This document shows, piece after piece, positions 42,691 to 49,772 of a stretch of 64,000 nucleotides of DNA. Origin of the DNA: a virus; IMG/VR virus record IMGVR_UViG_3300042503_002645, positions 1 through 64,000 of that record. One strand, written 5' to 3'. The translations under genes were made by a program, and so were the position numbers. The notes under the pieces are model-generated. The model worked only from the letters and a program-made list of their open reading frames with translations. It did not search any database and was not told the origin of the DNA. Numbering within the stretch: the first letter of the stretch is position 1; every line of letters begins with the position of its first letter.

Positions 42691-43116
42691 ATGCCCGATA
42701 CCAGCAATTCGCTCGTCAAGAACATGATCGACTACATCGGTTATTCCGATGCAGCGATGACCAAGGCAGCGTCGGTTCTCAAGGAACGGGAAGAGCAAGC
42801 TGAGAAGCTGGCTCACCTAATTCCCGAGGCCGTCAAGGTCTGTCTCGAAAACGAGCGAATCGAGCCGCAGCAAAAGGAGGCCCTTGCGAAGGCCCTCGAA
42901 AACCCGGTGCGCGCGGTGGAACTCGTGATCAAGCTCGCGGCGCATCGCAACGCCGCTGAGATGGCACGCCTGGGTACGCCGGTGGCTTCCAAGTCCGCCA
43001 GCTACGACCCGTCGAACAGCCTGACGAGCGGGTATGTGGGCGCTCGTGACGGCAAGCTCAAGGCCTCGGACGCAGCGTTGTTCCGCGGCCTTGGGCTGAA
43101 TGTGCCCACTACCTGA
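42691..43116 (+). CDS. Small head-module protein
   Basis: 141 aa. Helical N-terminal two thirds with a Lys/Glu-rich coiled part (VLKEREEQAEKLAHLIPEAV), then a polar tail (SYDPSNSLTSGYVG). A strong RBS (CACGGAGG) like those of other structural genes precedes it. Not recognised. Confidence 0.65.
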   Translation: MPDTSNSLVKNMIDYIGYSDAAMTKAASVLKEREEQAEKLAHLIPEAVKVCLENERIEPQQKEALAKALENPVRAVELVIKLAAHRNAAEMARLGTPVASKSASYDPSNSLTSGYVGARDGKLKASDAALFRGLGLNVPTT

Positions 43117-43164
43117 TTTCACTCGGTCCTGTGATTCCAACGAAAAAGACATGGAGGTCTTAAC

Positions 43165-43713
43165 ATGGCAACTGCTCCCAATCTGATCACCGAGAAGGGG
43201 CTCGACGTCAAGAAGGGCTGGTTCCAGATGGCCGCCCTCGACTATGACGCCAAGCTCAGCTCGGCTGTCACTTTCGACGTGCCGCGCGGTCGCGTGGTCC
43301 ACGTCGATTCTTCGGGTGATTTCCGGCCCGGTGCACACAACACCGGCGTGGCGATCTTCTTGCTCAACGGCTCCGCCGAAGCGGACGTCAGCAACCCCGG
43401 CACCACGGCTTCTGGCAACTTCATGCACCGGGCCATCGCCCCGACCGGCAAGATGAGCGGCCTCGTGGCGACTGGCGGTTACGAGATTGCGTCGACCGAG
43501 TTCGACTCGGCGCGCAGCTACACCCCGGGTGATCTTCTCACCGCCGTGGCTTCGAATTCGAACGCCACGACCGGTGGTCGACTCACGAACGAGTCGGTCG
43601 AGCAGTTTGTGACGCCGGTGGTCGGTGTCGTGTCGTCCGGTAAGGCCAAGAACCACAACGGGGTCTACGCGCTGTCCTTCTGGACGGCGTGGCTCCCGGG
43701 CGCGGCCGCCTGA
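43165..43713 (+). CDS. Putative capsid decoration protein
   Basis: 182 aa, beta-rich with Gly/Ser/Thr loops and no Cys. It lies immediately before the major capsid gene and behind a strong RBS (ATGGAGG). Size, position and composition fit a decoration or stabilisation protein; no motif proves it. Confidence 0.6.
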   Translation: MATAPNLITEKGLDVKKGWFQMAALDYDAKLSSAVTFDVPRGRVVHVDSSGDFRPGAHNTGVAIFLLNGSAEADVSNPGTTASGNFMHRAIAPTGKMSGLVATGGYEIASTEFDSARSYTPGDLLTAVASNSNATTGGRLTNESVEQFVTPVVGVVSSGKAKNHNGVYALSFWTAWLPGAAA

Positions 43714-43753
43714 GTCATTTTCTAGTCACACCCGGAACATGGAGGTTCCATAA

Positions 43754-44680
43754 ATGCCCACTCAGCAAGAAATCCAGCTGCTCAACGAGACTCTCTTCGA
43801 GCAGCTCGATACCCCCGGCATGCAGAAGCAGGCCGTTGATGCAGTGAACGACTTCACGCGCACCAAGATGCGTGAAGACGGGTTCTACCGGCGGATCATG
43901 CCGCCGCTCACCATCACCAATGACGAGCTCGACCGCCAGGTCGATACCGACAAGCCGGTGAAGGTGGTCGACAAGGAACCCGATTCTCCGGCGGCCGTGT
44001 CGCTTCCGTTTGCGACGCTCCCGATCAACTTCTACATCCGTGGCCCGCGCTACCGCGTCATGTTTGACCGGATCGTGTCGCCCCGCGCTGTGAAGGACGT
44101 CGACGAGCTCCGCACCTACGTGATCGACATCCGGCAGGTCCTTTCCGACAACATGATCAAGGACATGTTGGCGGAAGAGGACTCCAAGTTCATCGCCGCA
44201 TTCAACGCCGTCCTCCCGACTCCGGGTGTGGCGAACGTTGCGTCGGGCGAAGTTCAGTACGAGGAGATCCACGGCGGCATCACGCGTGAGACGATCGTCG
44301 ACGCGCTGAAGGTCATGCCGCGGACGCCCTCGCACTTCGAGGTCGAGACCTGCCTGGTGAACAACATCACCATCAAGGAGCTGCTGAAGTTCGGCCGCGA
44401 CGAGATGGGCGGTGACTTCTCCCAGGACATCATCAAGAACGGCTGGGCGGAGACCAACTTCCTCAACTGCCGCTGGATTGTCACGATCAAGCGGAACTTG
44501 GTCCCCGACGATTCGATGTTCATGTTCGCGTCGCCGAAGTTCATCGGCAAGAACTACGAGCTCGAACCGACCACGATGTACATCCGTCGTGAGGCGTTCA
44601 TGCTCGAGTACTTCGCGTACAACACGCAGGGTGGCTCGTTCGGTCACACGAACGGTCTCGCCCGCGTCGATTTCAAGTGA
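43754..44680 (+). CDS. Major capsid protein (HK97-fold type)
   Basis: 308 aa. The N-arm helix (QEIQLLNETLFEQL) is followed by RTKMREDGFYRRIMPP, then a long helix with VDELRTYVIDIRQVLSDNM like the spine helix. A late domain carries PDDSMFMFASPKFIGKNYEL and TMYIRREAFMLEYF, the pattern of the P-domain and closing strands in large-phage capsid proteins. The strong ATGGAGGTTCC RBS and the terminator-like hairpin just after the gene fit high expression. Confidence 0.8.
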   Translation: MPTQQEIQLLNETLFEQLDTPGMQKQAVDAVNDFTRTKMREDGFYRRIMPPLTITNDELDRQVDTDKPVKVVDKEPDSPAAVSLPFATLPINFYIRGPRYRVMFDRIVSPRAVKDVDELRTYVIDIRQVLSDNMIKDMLAEEDSKFIAAFNAVLPTPGVANVASGEVQYEEIHGGITRETIVDALKVMPRTPSHFEVETCLVNNITIKELLKFGRDEMGGDFSQDIIKNGWAETNFLNCRWIVTIKRNLVPDDSMFMFASPKFIGKNYELEPTTMYIRREAFMLEYFAYNTQGGSFGHTNGLARVDFK

Positions 44681-44698
44681 TGATGTGAAACTTGGGAC

Positions 44699-44731
44699 GG
44701 GAGGCGGGCGCGTTGTAAACGCCCGCCTCCC
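44699..44731 (+). terminator. Stem-loop after the major capsid gene
   Basis: GGGAGGCGGGCG and CGCCCGCCTCCC form a perfect 12-bp stem with a 9-base loop. There is no T-run after it, so it may be an mRNA-stabilising 3' structure or a partial terminator rather than a full stop. Confidence 0.65.
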
Positions 44732-44754
44732 AACCCATCAAGAGGAGAGCACTC

Positions 44755-45150
44755 ATGGATCAGGTTAAGGTTGCGGCGGATCAGGCTTACGGGACGATCG
44801 TTTCGGAGCTTGCCGCGCCGTATTTCTTCGAGAAGCTCGCTGCCCACGGCATTCAGCCGCGGTCCGAGAAGGAAGCCGCTGACATGTGGGCTGCTGCCAC
44901 GAAGCTCCACGTGCTCTTTGCAGCGGAACAGGAAAAGGTCGCGGCTGCAAGCGCTACGAACATGGCGGCTGTTAACAGCCGTCTGGACGAGATGCTCGCT
45001 GCCGCTGGTTACGGCGAAGCTCCCGGAGCCGAAAAGTCGGCATCCGCGTTCGTCCACGCCGGAAACATCGCTGCCGAACAGCCCGAAATCGCCAAGGCCG
45101 TTCTGACGCTGCAGGCTGCTGCGGCGGCGGCGATGCAGAACGCCGAGTGA
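44755..45150 (+). CDS. Small helical structural-module protein
   Basis: 131 aa, Ala-rich and helical throughout with a C-terminal Ala run. AGAGGAG precedes the ATG. It follows the capsid gene. Not recognised. Confidence 0.6.
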   Translation: MDQVKVAADQAYGTIVSELAAPYFFEKLAAHGIQPRSEKEAADMWAAATKLHVLFAAEQEKVAAASATNMAAVNSRLDEMLAAAGYGEAPGAEKSASAFVHAGNIAAEQPEIAKAVLTLQAAAAAAMQNAE

Positions 45151-45168
45151 ACAGAAAGAGAGTGAAAC

Positions 45169-45534
45169 ATGCCATACGCCCCTGTGACCACCGGCCTCTA
45201 TACGACGGTTGAAAACACCTCCGGCTCTGACAAGGTGTTCGGCTTTCTCGGCACGCACGGCAAGCGACTCGAGGCCAATGAGACCTACACGGTCCCTGGC
45301 GACCTCGTTTCGAAGCTCGGCGCGCAGCGGAGCCAGCGAAAGTTCAAGGCGTTGGAGTCGGCGCTGCAGACTGGCGATCTCAAGATCGTCAGCTCGCCCG
45401 CCGTCTACCTCTACGACGCAACGGACGAAGTGACCCGCGAACTCAGCATCGACAACGGCGTGATCGGCACGGTCGACCCCCAGTGGGATCCGACCGGCAC
45501 CGGCACGAGCGACTTCGTCGACAACGACGGCTGA
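45169..45534 (+). CDS. Small beta-rich structural-module protein
   Basis: 121 aa. Strand-rich N-terminal half (TVENTSGSDKVFGFLG), ending with an acidic Gly/Thr tail. It sits just before a terminator. Possibly a head completion or decoration protein; not recognised. Confidence 0.6.
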   Translation: MPYAPVTTGLYTTVENTSGSDKVFGFLGTHGKRLEANETYTVPGDLVSKLGAQRSQRKFKALESALQTGDLKIVSSPAVYLYDATDEVTRELSIDNGVIGTVDPQWDPTGTGTSDFVDNDG

Positions 45535-45566
45535 TCGCGCGTTTCAACCATCGGGACGTTCCAGAG

Positions 45567-45596
45567 GAAGGCTGGCTGCGCAAGCGGCCAGCCTTC
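45567..45596 (+). terminator. Rho-independent terminator-like hairpin
   Basis: GAAGGCTGGCTGC and GCGGCCAGCCTTC form a 13-bp stem (one G-T pair) with a GCAA tetraloop, followed by TTCGCT. It closes the head gene group. Confidence 0.75.
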
Positions 45597-45615
45597 TTCG
45601 CTATGAGGACCGAAA

Positions 45616-45672
45616 ATGCGCACGCTCATCACCCTTGTCGTTTTCCTGTACGCCGCCTTCTACGCGAGGTGA
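45616..45672 (+). CDS. Possible 18-aa membrane micro-protein
   Basis: MRTLITLVVFLYAAFYAR, almost entirely one hydrophobic stretch flanked by Arg at each end. GAGGA lies 7 bases before the ATG. It fills the gap between the terminator and the next gene. A chance frame cannot be ruled out. Confidence 0.35.
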   Translation: MRTLITLVVFLYAAFYAR

Positions 45673-45675
45673 GTC

Positions 45676-46692
45676 ATGGTCGTCATCGCCACGCCGAGCC
45701 CGTATCCGCAGGTACCGGTCCCGGACCCGCAGATCTCCAACGGGCAGCTTAACCCGGTTCCTTGCGCCACGCAGAACGTCATCAGCGCGCCCGTGTCGAC
45801 AGTGAACGGCGCCCCAGTCTACGGCCGGATGCGCGCCGTCACGTTCACGCAAGGCCAGTGCGGCGTCGTCGAGTGGCAGCTACACGACAAGGACGGGCAT
45901 CCGGTCAACCTGGAAAGCTGCGGGCTCACTGACGGCTCGCTGAGCGTGCCGGACGCGGAGTTTAGGGTCGTGCTGCGCCTCAAAGAGCAGCTCAGCATCG
46001 GAAACGCCAGGCGACCCATTGAAGTCGAGGCGCAGGTCATAGACGCGTCCGAGGGGCGTGTACAGGCCGAGATCACCAAGGGAATGACCGACCTGCCGGG
46101 TGTCTATTACGGCGAAATGGCCCTGGTGAGCGCCCAGGCCGAGGCAGCCGGACAGCCCTGTGTGATCTTCGGCAACACCTTTTCGGTGATCGTCAACCGC
46201 GGCACCTTCGGCCCGCTGGGGCAGGAAGGTGGTCCGCCGTCGATCGCCGAGATCCGCCTCCATCTTCGCGACAGCGCGCCCGGGGAGAGCTTCCTGCTCG
46301 ACAACCTGATGTTCGACGACGCGGAGATCGCGCTGGCCATCGCGCGGCCGATCATGTACTGGAACGAAACCCCGCCGCCGCTCGACGAGGTGTACAACAC
46401 CCAGAACTTCCCCTTCCGGTACCACTGGCTTGAGGGAATCTGCGCAAACTTGTTCCTGATGGTCGCCGAGCAGTTCCGCCGCAACGATTTCCAGTATTCG
46501 GCTGCGGGCCTGCAGATCAATGACCAGAACAAGGCCCAGGCCTACGAGCAGGCCGGGCAGACGCGTTGGCAGGCTTACCGGGAGTGGGTTCGGGCCACCA
46601 AGGCCACGATCAACCTCGAGAGTTGCTACGGCGAGGTCACGAGTACCTACAAGTACTCGGCCTACACCAGCGGCGCCCGGATGCGCTACTAA
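45676..46692 (+). CDS. Putative neck/head-tail adaptor protein
   Basis: 338 aa. The N-terminal half is a beta domain (AVTFTQGQCGVVEWQLHDKD ...). The C-terminal half has SIAEIRLHLRDSAPGESFLL and DDAEIALAIARPIMYWNETP, a helix pattern typical of head-tail connector proteins. It opens the tail module after the terminator. GAGGTGAG precedes the ATG. Confidence 0.6.
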   Translation: MVVIATPSPYPQVPVPDPQISNGQLNPVPCATQNVISAPVSTVNGAPVYGRMRAVTFTQGQCGVVEWQLHDKDGHPVNLESCGLTDGSLSVPDAEFRVVLRLKEQLSIGNARRPIEVEAQVIDASEGRVQAEITKGMTDLPGVYYGEMALVSAQAEAAGQPCVIFGNTFSVIVNRGTFGPLGQEGGPPSIAEIRLHLRDSAPGESFLLDNLMFDDAEIALAIARPIMYWNETPPPLDEVYNTQNFPFRYHWLEGICANLFLMVAEQFRRNDFQYSAAGLQINDQNKAQAYEQAGQTRWQAYREWVRATKATINLESCYGEVTSTYKYSAYTSGARMRY

Positions 46693-46708
46693 AAAGTGCC
46701 AGAAACGC

Positions 46709-46725
46709 GGGCATATTAAGTGCCC
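46709..46725 (+). terminator. Weak terminator-like hairpin
   Basis: GGGCA and TGCCC pair across a 7-base loop (TATTAAG), followed by ACTGTTTTA. The stem is short. Confidence 0.35.
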
Positions 46726-46798
46726 ACTGTTTTACCGTCAGGGGCCTTCCGCTTCGCATTTTGGCGCGTTAGATTCACGCCATTCTGTGAAATCGGAG

Positions 46799-46812
46799 GT
46801 TAGATATCTTTG
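46799..46812. other. GATATC palindrome, variant site
   Basis: GTTAGATATCTTTG, right arm perfect, in the 180-bp gap before the 46873 gene. Confidence 0.6.
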
Positions 46813-46872
46813 ACGCTCCGTGGTAGGCGTCGCGCGCTGGGCGCTCCCCAGCCCCCTGTGAAGGAGGCATCC

Positions 46873-47157
46873 GTGCCTGCGGTGCTCATAAACAAGGAGA
46901 CTGCGCTGGCCGTCAAGGCGGCGCGGCGCATCAACGAGTCGACAAAAGGCGAACTCGTGACGATAGCTCGACAAAAGGCCGCGACCGACACGCTCGAGGA
47001 GGTAGGCGCGGGTCTGGCGGGCGCCATTCGCCTCGTTTACGCGCCAGCGGTCGTGCTCGCCCCGCCGCCGATCGTGACGATGCTGAATGCGTTCATGGCA
47101 AAAGTCGATTGGGAGATTGTCGCCGAGAAGCTCGTCATTCGCCCGGAGGACAACTGA
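46873..47157 (+). CDS. Small phage protein, unknown function
   Basis: 94 aa from GTG 46873, chosen for the GAAGGAGG 5-6 bases upstream. It is helical with two hydrophobic stretches (LEEVGAGLAGAIRLVY, PPPIVTMLNAFM). It overlaps the next ATG (TGATG). Not recognised. Confidence 0.65.
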   Translation: MPAVLINKETALAVKAARRINESTKGELVTIARQKAATDTLEEVGAGLAGAIRLVYAPAVVLAPPPIVTMLNAFMAKVDWEIVAEKLVIRPEDN

Positions 47158-47435
47158 TGGCCGCAGCTAAGCTAAACGAGATGTCGATGATTGTCCTGAA
47201 CTGGATCCGCGAGATGGACGAGGAGCCGGGCGGCACACTCCGCGAGATCGCTGAAAGCGCGGGCGTGACCGAAGACCCCGAACGGCTGGGGCAAAGAATG
47301 AAAGAAGCCCTCATGCTGTTCAATTTGCCGTTTCAGGCGATTGCCCCGGCGTTTCTCAAAGACGCCACCGCGTACTGCCTTGAGCAGGTCGATTGGACGG
47401 GCGTGGCGCGCCAGCGCATGGCGGAGACCGCCTGA
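47157..47435 (+). CDS. Small helical phage protein
   Basis: 92 aa. The middle (TLREIAESAGVTEDPERLGQRMKEA) could be a helix-turn-helix. Translation is coupled to the previous gene and a strong terminator follows. Possible small DNA-binding protein, unproven. Confidence 0.6.
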   Translation: MAAAKLNEMSMIVLNWIREMDEEPGGTLREIAESAGVTEDPERLGQRMKEALMLFNLPFQAIAPAFLKDATAYCLEQVDWTGVARQRMAETA

Positions 47436-47453
47436 TTGCTCGCCCTATCACGG

Positions 47454-47497
47454 AAAGCGCTGGCGCCGCCCTTCGGGGCGGTGTCAGCGTCTTTCTT
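47454..47497 (+). terminator. Strong rho-independent terminator
   Basis: CGCTGGCGCCGCCC and GGGCGGTGTCAGCG form a 14-bp stem (two G-T pairs) with a TTCG tetraloop. Outer AAAG/CTTT pairing is possible and TCTTTCTT follows. Confidence 0.85.
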
Positions 47498-47508
47498 AGA
47501 TATCAGCG
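47495..47508. other. GATATC palindrome, weak variant
   Basis: CTTAGATATCAGCG, core kept with weak arms, directly after the terminator and overlapping the -35 position of the candidate promoter at 47518. Confidence 0.35.
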
Positions 47509-47517
47509 CTCCCCGGA

Positions 47518-47523
47518 TACAAT
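47518..47523 (+). promoter_or_regulatory. Candidate -10 box for a leaderless transcript
   Basis: TACAAT seven bases before ATG 47530, downstream of a strong terminator. No RBS is visible for this gene, so transcription starting at or near the ATG is plausible. The -35 region is CTTAGA, a poor match. Confidence 0.3.
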
Positions 47524-47529
47524 AATGCT

Positions 47530-48786
47530 ATGTCGAGCTTCAAGCGCCTATTCCCGTTCCGCCAGGTTTCCGTGGACCACATGGTTCGCGGCGTGACCCG
47601 CGTCTGGTGGCAGCTCGAGCCCGCTTTCAATGACCCGGGGCCGCACGTCTTTCAGCTCCAGTACGGCAACACCCCGCTGAACGACACGACTGATTGGCGC
47701 AATGTCGGCAGCCCGATCACCGACGGCTATGTGGCCTACGACGACGTCTGGCGCGCCGCAGGGGGCGATCTGGTAACGCATTACCGGCTGACCCTGACAA
47801 CCCCCAAGGACGTCTACATCAGCGCGCCGGTGAACTGCTTTGGCGAGCTGGCCGAGCGCGACTGGAACATTGCCCGGGAGATCATCCGCAAGGAACAGCT
47901 CCGTCACCGGTACGTCTCAGTTTCGGGCTACCTGATCAAGCCGTATCGTTTCGGCCGCCCCTGTACGCGCTGCCGCGATCAGCTGACCGGCGAAGTTCTG
48001 GATTCGAACTGCCCGGTCTGCTCGGGCACCGGCTTCGAAGTGGGTTATCACCCGGCGCTGCCACTCCAGTGCTGGGACGTCGAGCCGTACACCATCGAGG
48101 AAGACCAGGACGTTAACGCCCTGGGCACAACCCGGTCGAAGCACATGACCAAGGCCCGGGTGGTCGGCTTTCCGACGCTCAACACCAACGACATCTGGGT
48201 CAACGGCACAAGCGACGAGCGCTGGATTATTCACTCGATCAAGGTGGCTGCGGCGATCCGGGGCGTGCCGCTGATTTATGAAGTCGAGATGGGCTTGGTG
48301 CCGCTGACCAACGCTATCTACGCCCTCGAGGTCGGCGGCGAGCCCCCGGAACGACCGGGCCCCACGCTGCCAATCGTCGGCTGCGGCTCGGTGACCATCG
48401 ACCACAATTACGGCGGCGTTGATAACCTGGCCTACCTCGACGCTACCGGGTATCCCGTGGTGGGCGCCGCGGTGTACCTGTTTCCCAAAGATATCTTTGA
48501 GGCCGCCACGCCTGCGCTGCCTAACCGCGAGCTTGCCGTTGCCGGAACGTTTACACGCACCAATGGGCGCTGGCAGGACGCCGTGCGTGTGCCGCCTGGC
48601 GAATATGTTGTGCTGTACGAATACCCCGGCGCATGGGGCCCGGACCACGAGCACATTACAGCCGTCGAATCTGATGAGGGCAGTTCACAAGCCTGGCTGC
48701 CGATGATGGCCCCGCCGCCGGTGTCGCGGTGCAAACCCCGTAACACCGCCTCCCAGCGCTCCGACAATGATTTTTGGAACTTCTAG
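47530..48786 (+). CDS. Neck/tail protein with a zinc ribbon
   Basis: 418 aa. The N-terminal beta domain (VRGVTRVWWQLEPAFNDPG) is followed by AREIIRKEQLRHRYVSVSGY and a four-Cys ribbon (CTRCRDQLTGEVLDSNCPVC then SGTGF), a combination I remember from neck or tail proteins of large phages. The C-terminal third is a beta domain. A perfect palindrome copy lies at 48486. No RBS is evident. Confidence 0.65.
   Translation: MSSFKRLFPFRQVSVDHMVRGVTRVWWQLEPAFNDPGPHVFQLQYGNTPLNDTTDWRNVGSPITDGYVAYDDVWRAAGGDLVTHYRLTLTTPKDVYISAPVNCFGELAERDWNIAREIIRKEQLRHRYVSVSGYLIKPYRFGRPCTRCRDQLTGEVLDSNCPVCSGTGFEVGYHPALPLQCWDVEPYTIEEDQDVNALGTTRSKHMTKARVVGFPTLNTNDIWVNGTSDERWIIHSIKVAAAIRGVPLIYEVEMGLVPLTNAIYALEVGGEPPERPGPTLPIVGCGSVTIDHNYGGVDNLAYLDATGYPVVGAAVYLFPKDIFEAATPALPNRELAVAGTFTRTNGRWQDAVRVPPGEYVVLYEYPGAWGPDHEHITAVESDEGSSQAWLPMMAPPPVSRCKPRNTASQRSDNDFWNF
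48486..48499. other. CAAAGATATCTTTG palindrome, perfect copy 4
   Basis: Perfect 14-bp palindrome inside the 47530 gene, read as AAA GAT ATC TTT (KDIF). Confidence 0.8.
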
Positions 48787-48825
48787 CGCCGCCCGATAGC
48801 GCCTGCCGAGTTAACCGGGTATCGT

Positions 48826-48990
48826 ATGGATAAAGACAAAGCGAAAAAGCTCCGCCTGCAGCCGCCACGGATGGCGATGCACCATAAGCCGATACGCATG
48901 CTTCCGGTCATGAAGTTGCCGGAACCCGACGCAGCAAAGGATGGCTTGCGTGAGTACTTGCGACGACACGCCAAACCCGCCGGAAATTGA
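48826..48990 (+). CDS. Small basic protein (54 aa)
   Basis: Starts MDKDKAKKLRLQPPR and is rich in Lys, Arg, His and Met. It fills the gap between 48787 and the next start and overlaps that gene by 41 bp. The RBS is weak (GGGT). Not recognised. Confidence 0.45.
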   Translation: MDKDKAKKLRLQPPRMAMHHKPIRMLPVMKLPEPDAAKDGLREYLRRHAKPAGN

Positions 48991-49663
48991 GGCGCTGTAC
49001 CCTGAAGGGAGCACGCCGGAGCCGCGCCTGGACAAGGTGAGCGCGCTGTGCTCCTACGGCATGCGGCCGCACGTTATGACCGGCCTGCTGCGGCAGCTGT
49101 TGCTGGCGCATTTCTCCGACCCGGAGAACATCGAGGAACCGCGTGTGCGCCGCCAGCTCGAGCAGATCGGCATGTGGCGCCCCAGCGATAACGGTTTGAA
49201 CGCCGGTGGTATTTTGATAGAAAGTATCACACGCTGGCAGCCCGCAACTGCCGATAAGCGCCCGGCCATTCTGCTCCGCAGAAACGGCTGGCGCTGGCAG
49301 CGGCAAGGTATCGGCGACAAGGCACAAACGAACGCGTACGAGGGGTCGACGCACTACGCCGGGTTGTGGGAAGGCAGCCATACGCTGTTCTGCCTGTGCC
49401 CCAGCGGCGCCGAAACTGAGTTGCTGGCCACGGAGGTCGTTAAGTTTTTACACTCCTTCGCGCCCTGGATTCGCGAGCAAATGAACCTTTTCCGGTTCTT
49501 TGTCAGCGAAGTTGGCGGGGTCAGCGAAGTTCAAGAAGCGTTGCAGGGCTACGCCGTACCTGTAACCGTTGCATACATGGCCGAGGAAGCCTGGCAGCTC
49601 CAGCCGTATGCGCCGCGCCTCAAGCGGATTGTCTTTAAGGCGACTGACCTGTTGTCGTACTAA
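48950..49663 (+). CDS. Neck/tail completion-like protein
   Basis: 237 aa from GTG 48950 (AAGGA 8 bases upstream); ATG 48941 is the alternative but has no room for an RBS. A mixed alpha-beta protein with RPAILLRRNGWRWQRQGIGD and GLWEGSHTLFCLCPSGAE. Placement between the neck protein and the sheath suggests a tail completion protein; this is by position only. Confidence 0.6.
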   Translation: MSTCDDTPNPPEIEALYPEGSTPEPRLDKVSALCSYGMRPHVMTGLLRQLLLAHFSDPENIEEPRVRRQLEQIGMWRPSDNGLNAGGILIESITRWQPATADKRPAILLRRNGWRWQRQGIGDKAQTNAYEGSTHYAGLWEGSHTLFCLCPSGAETELLATEVVKFLHSFAPWIREQMNLFRFFVSEVGGVSEVQEALQGYAVPVTVAYMAEEAWQLQPYAPRLKRIVFKATDLLSY

Positions 49664-49697
49664 GGAAAATTCACACACCGTGTCGTGACAACTGATT

Positions 49698-49726
49698 TTT
49701 TTTGATCACGTTGCGTGGGTTATACT
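49698..49726 (+). promoter_or_regulatory. Candidate promoter before the tail sheath gene
   Basis: TATACT (49721-49726) lies 17 bp after a T-run (49698-49703) in an AT-rich gap of about 110 bp before the sheath gene. The -35 box is poor, so this could be a phage-specific or activator-dependent promoter. Confidence 0.35.
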
Positions 49727-49772
49727 GAGCCCGTCGCACCGTTCACGACATTTAGGCATGGAGGCCTGACGC

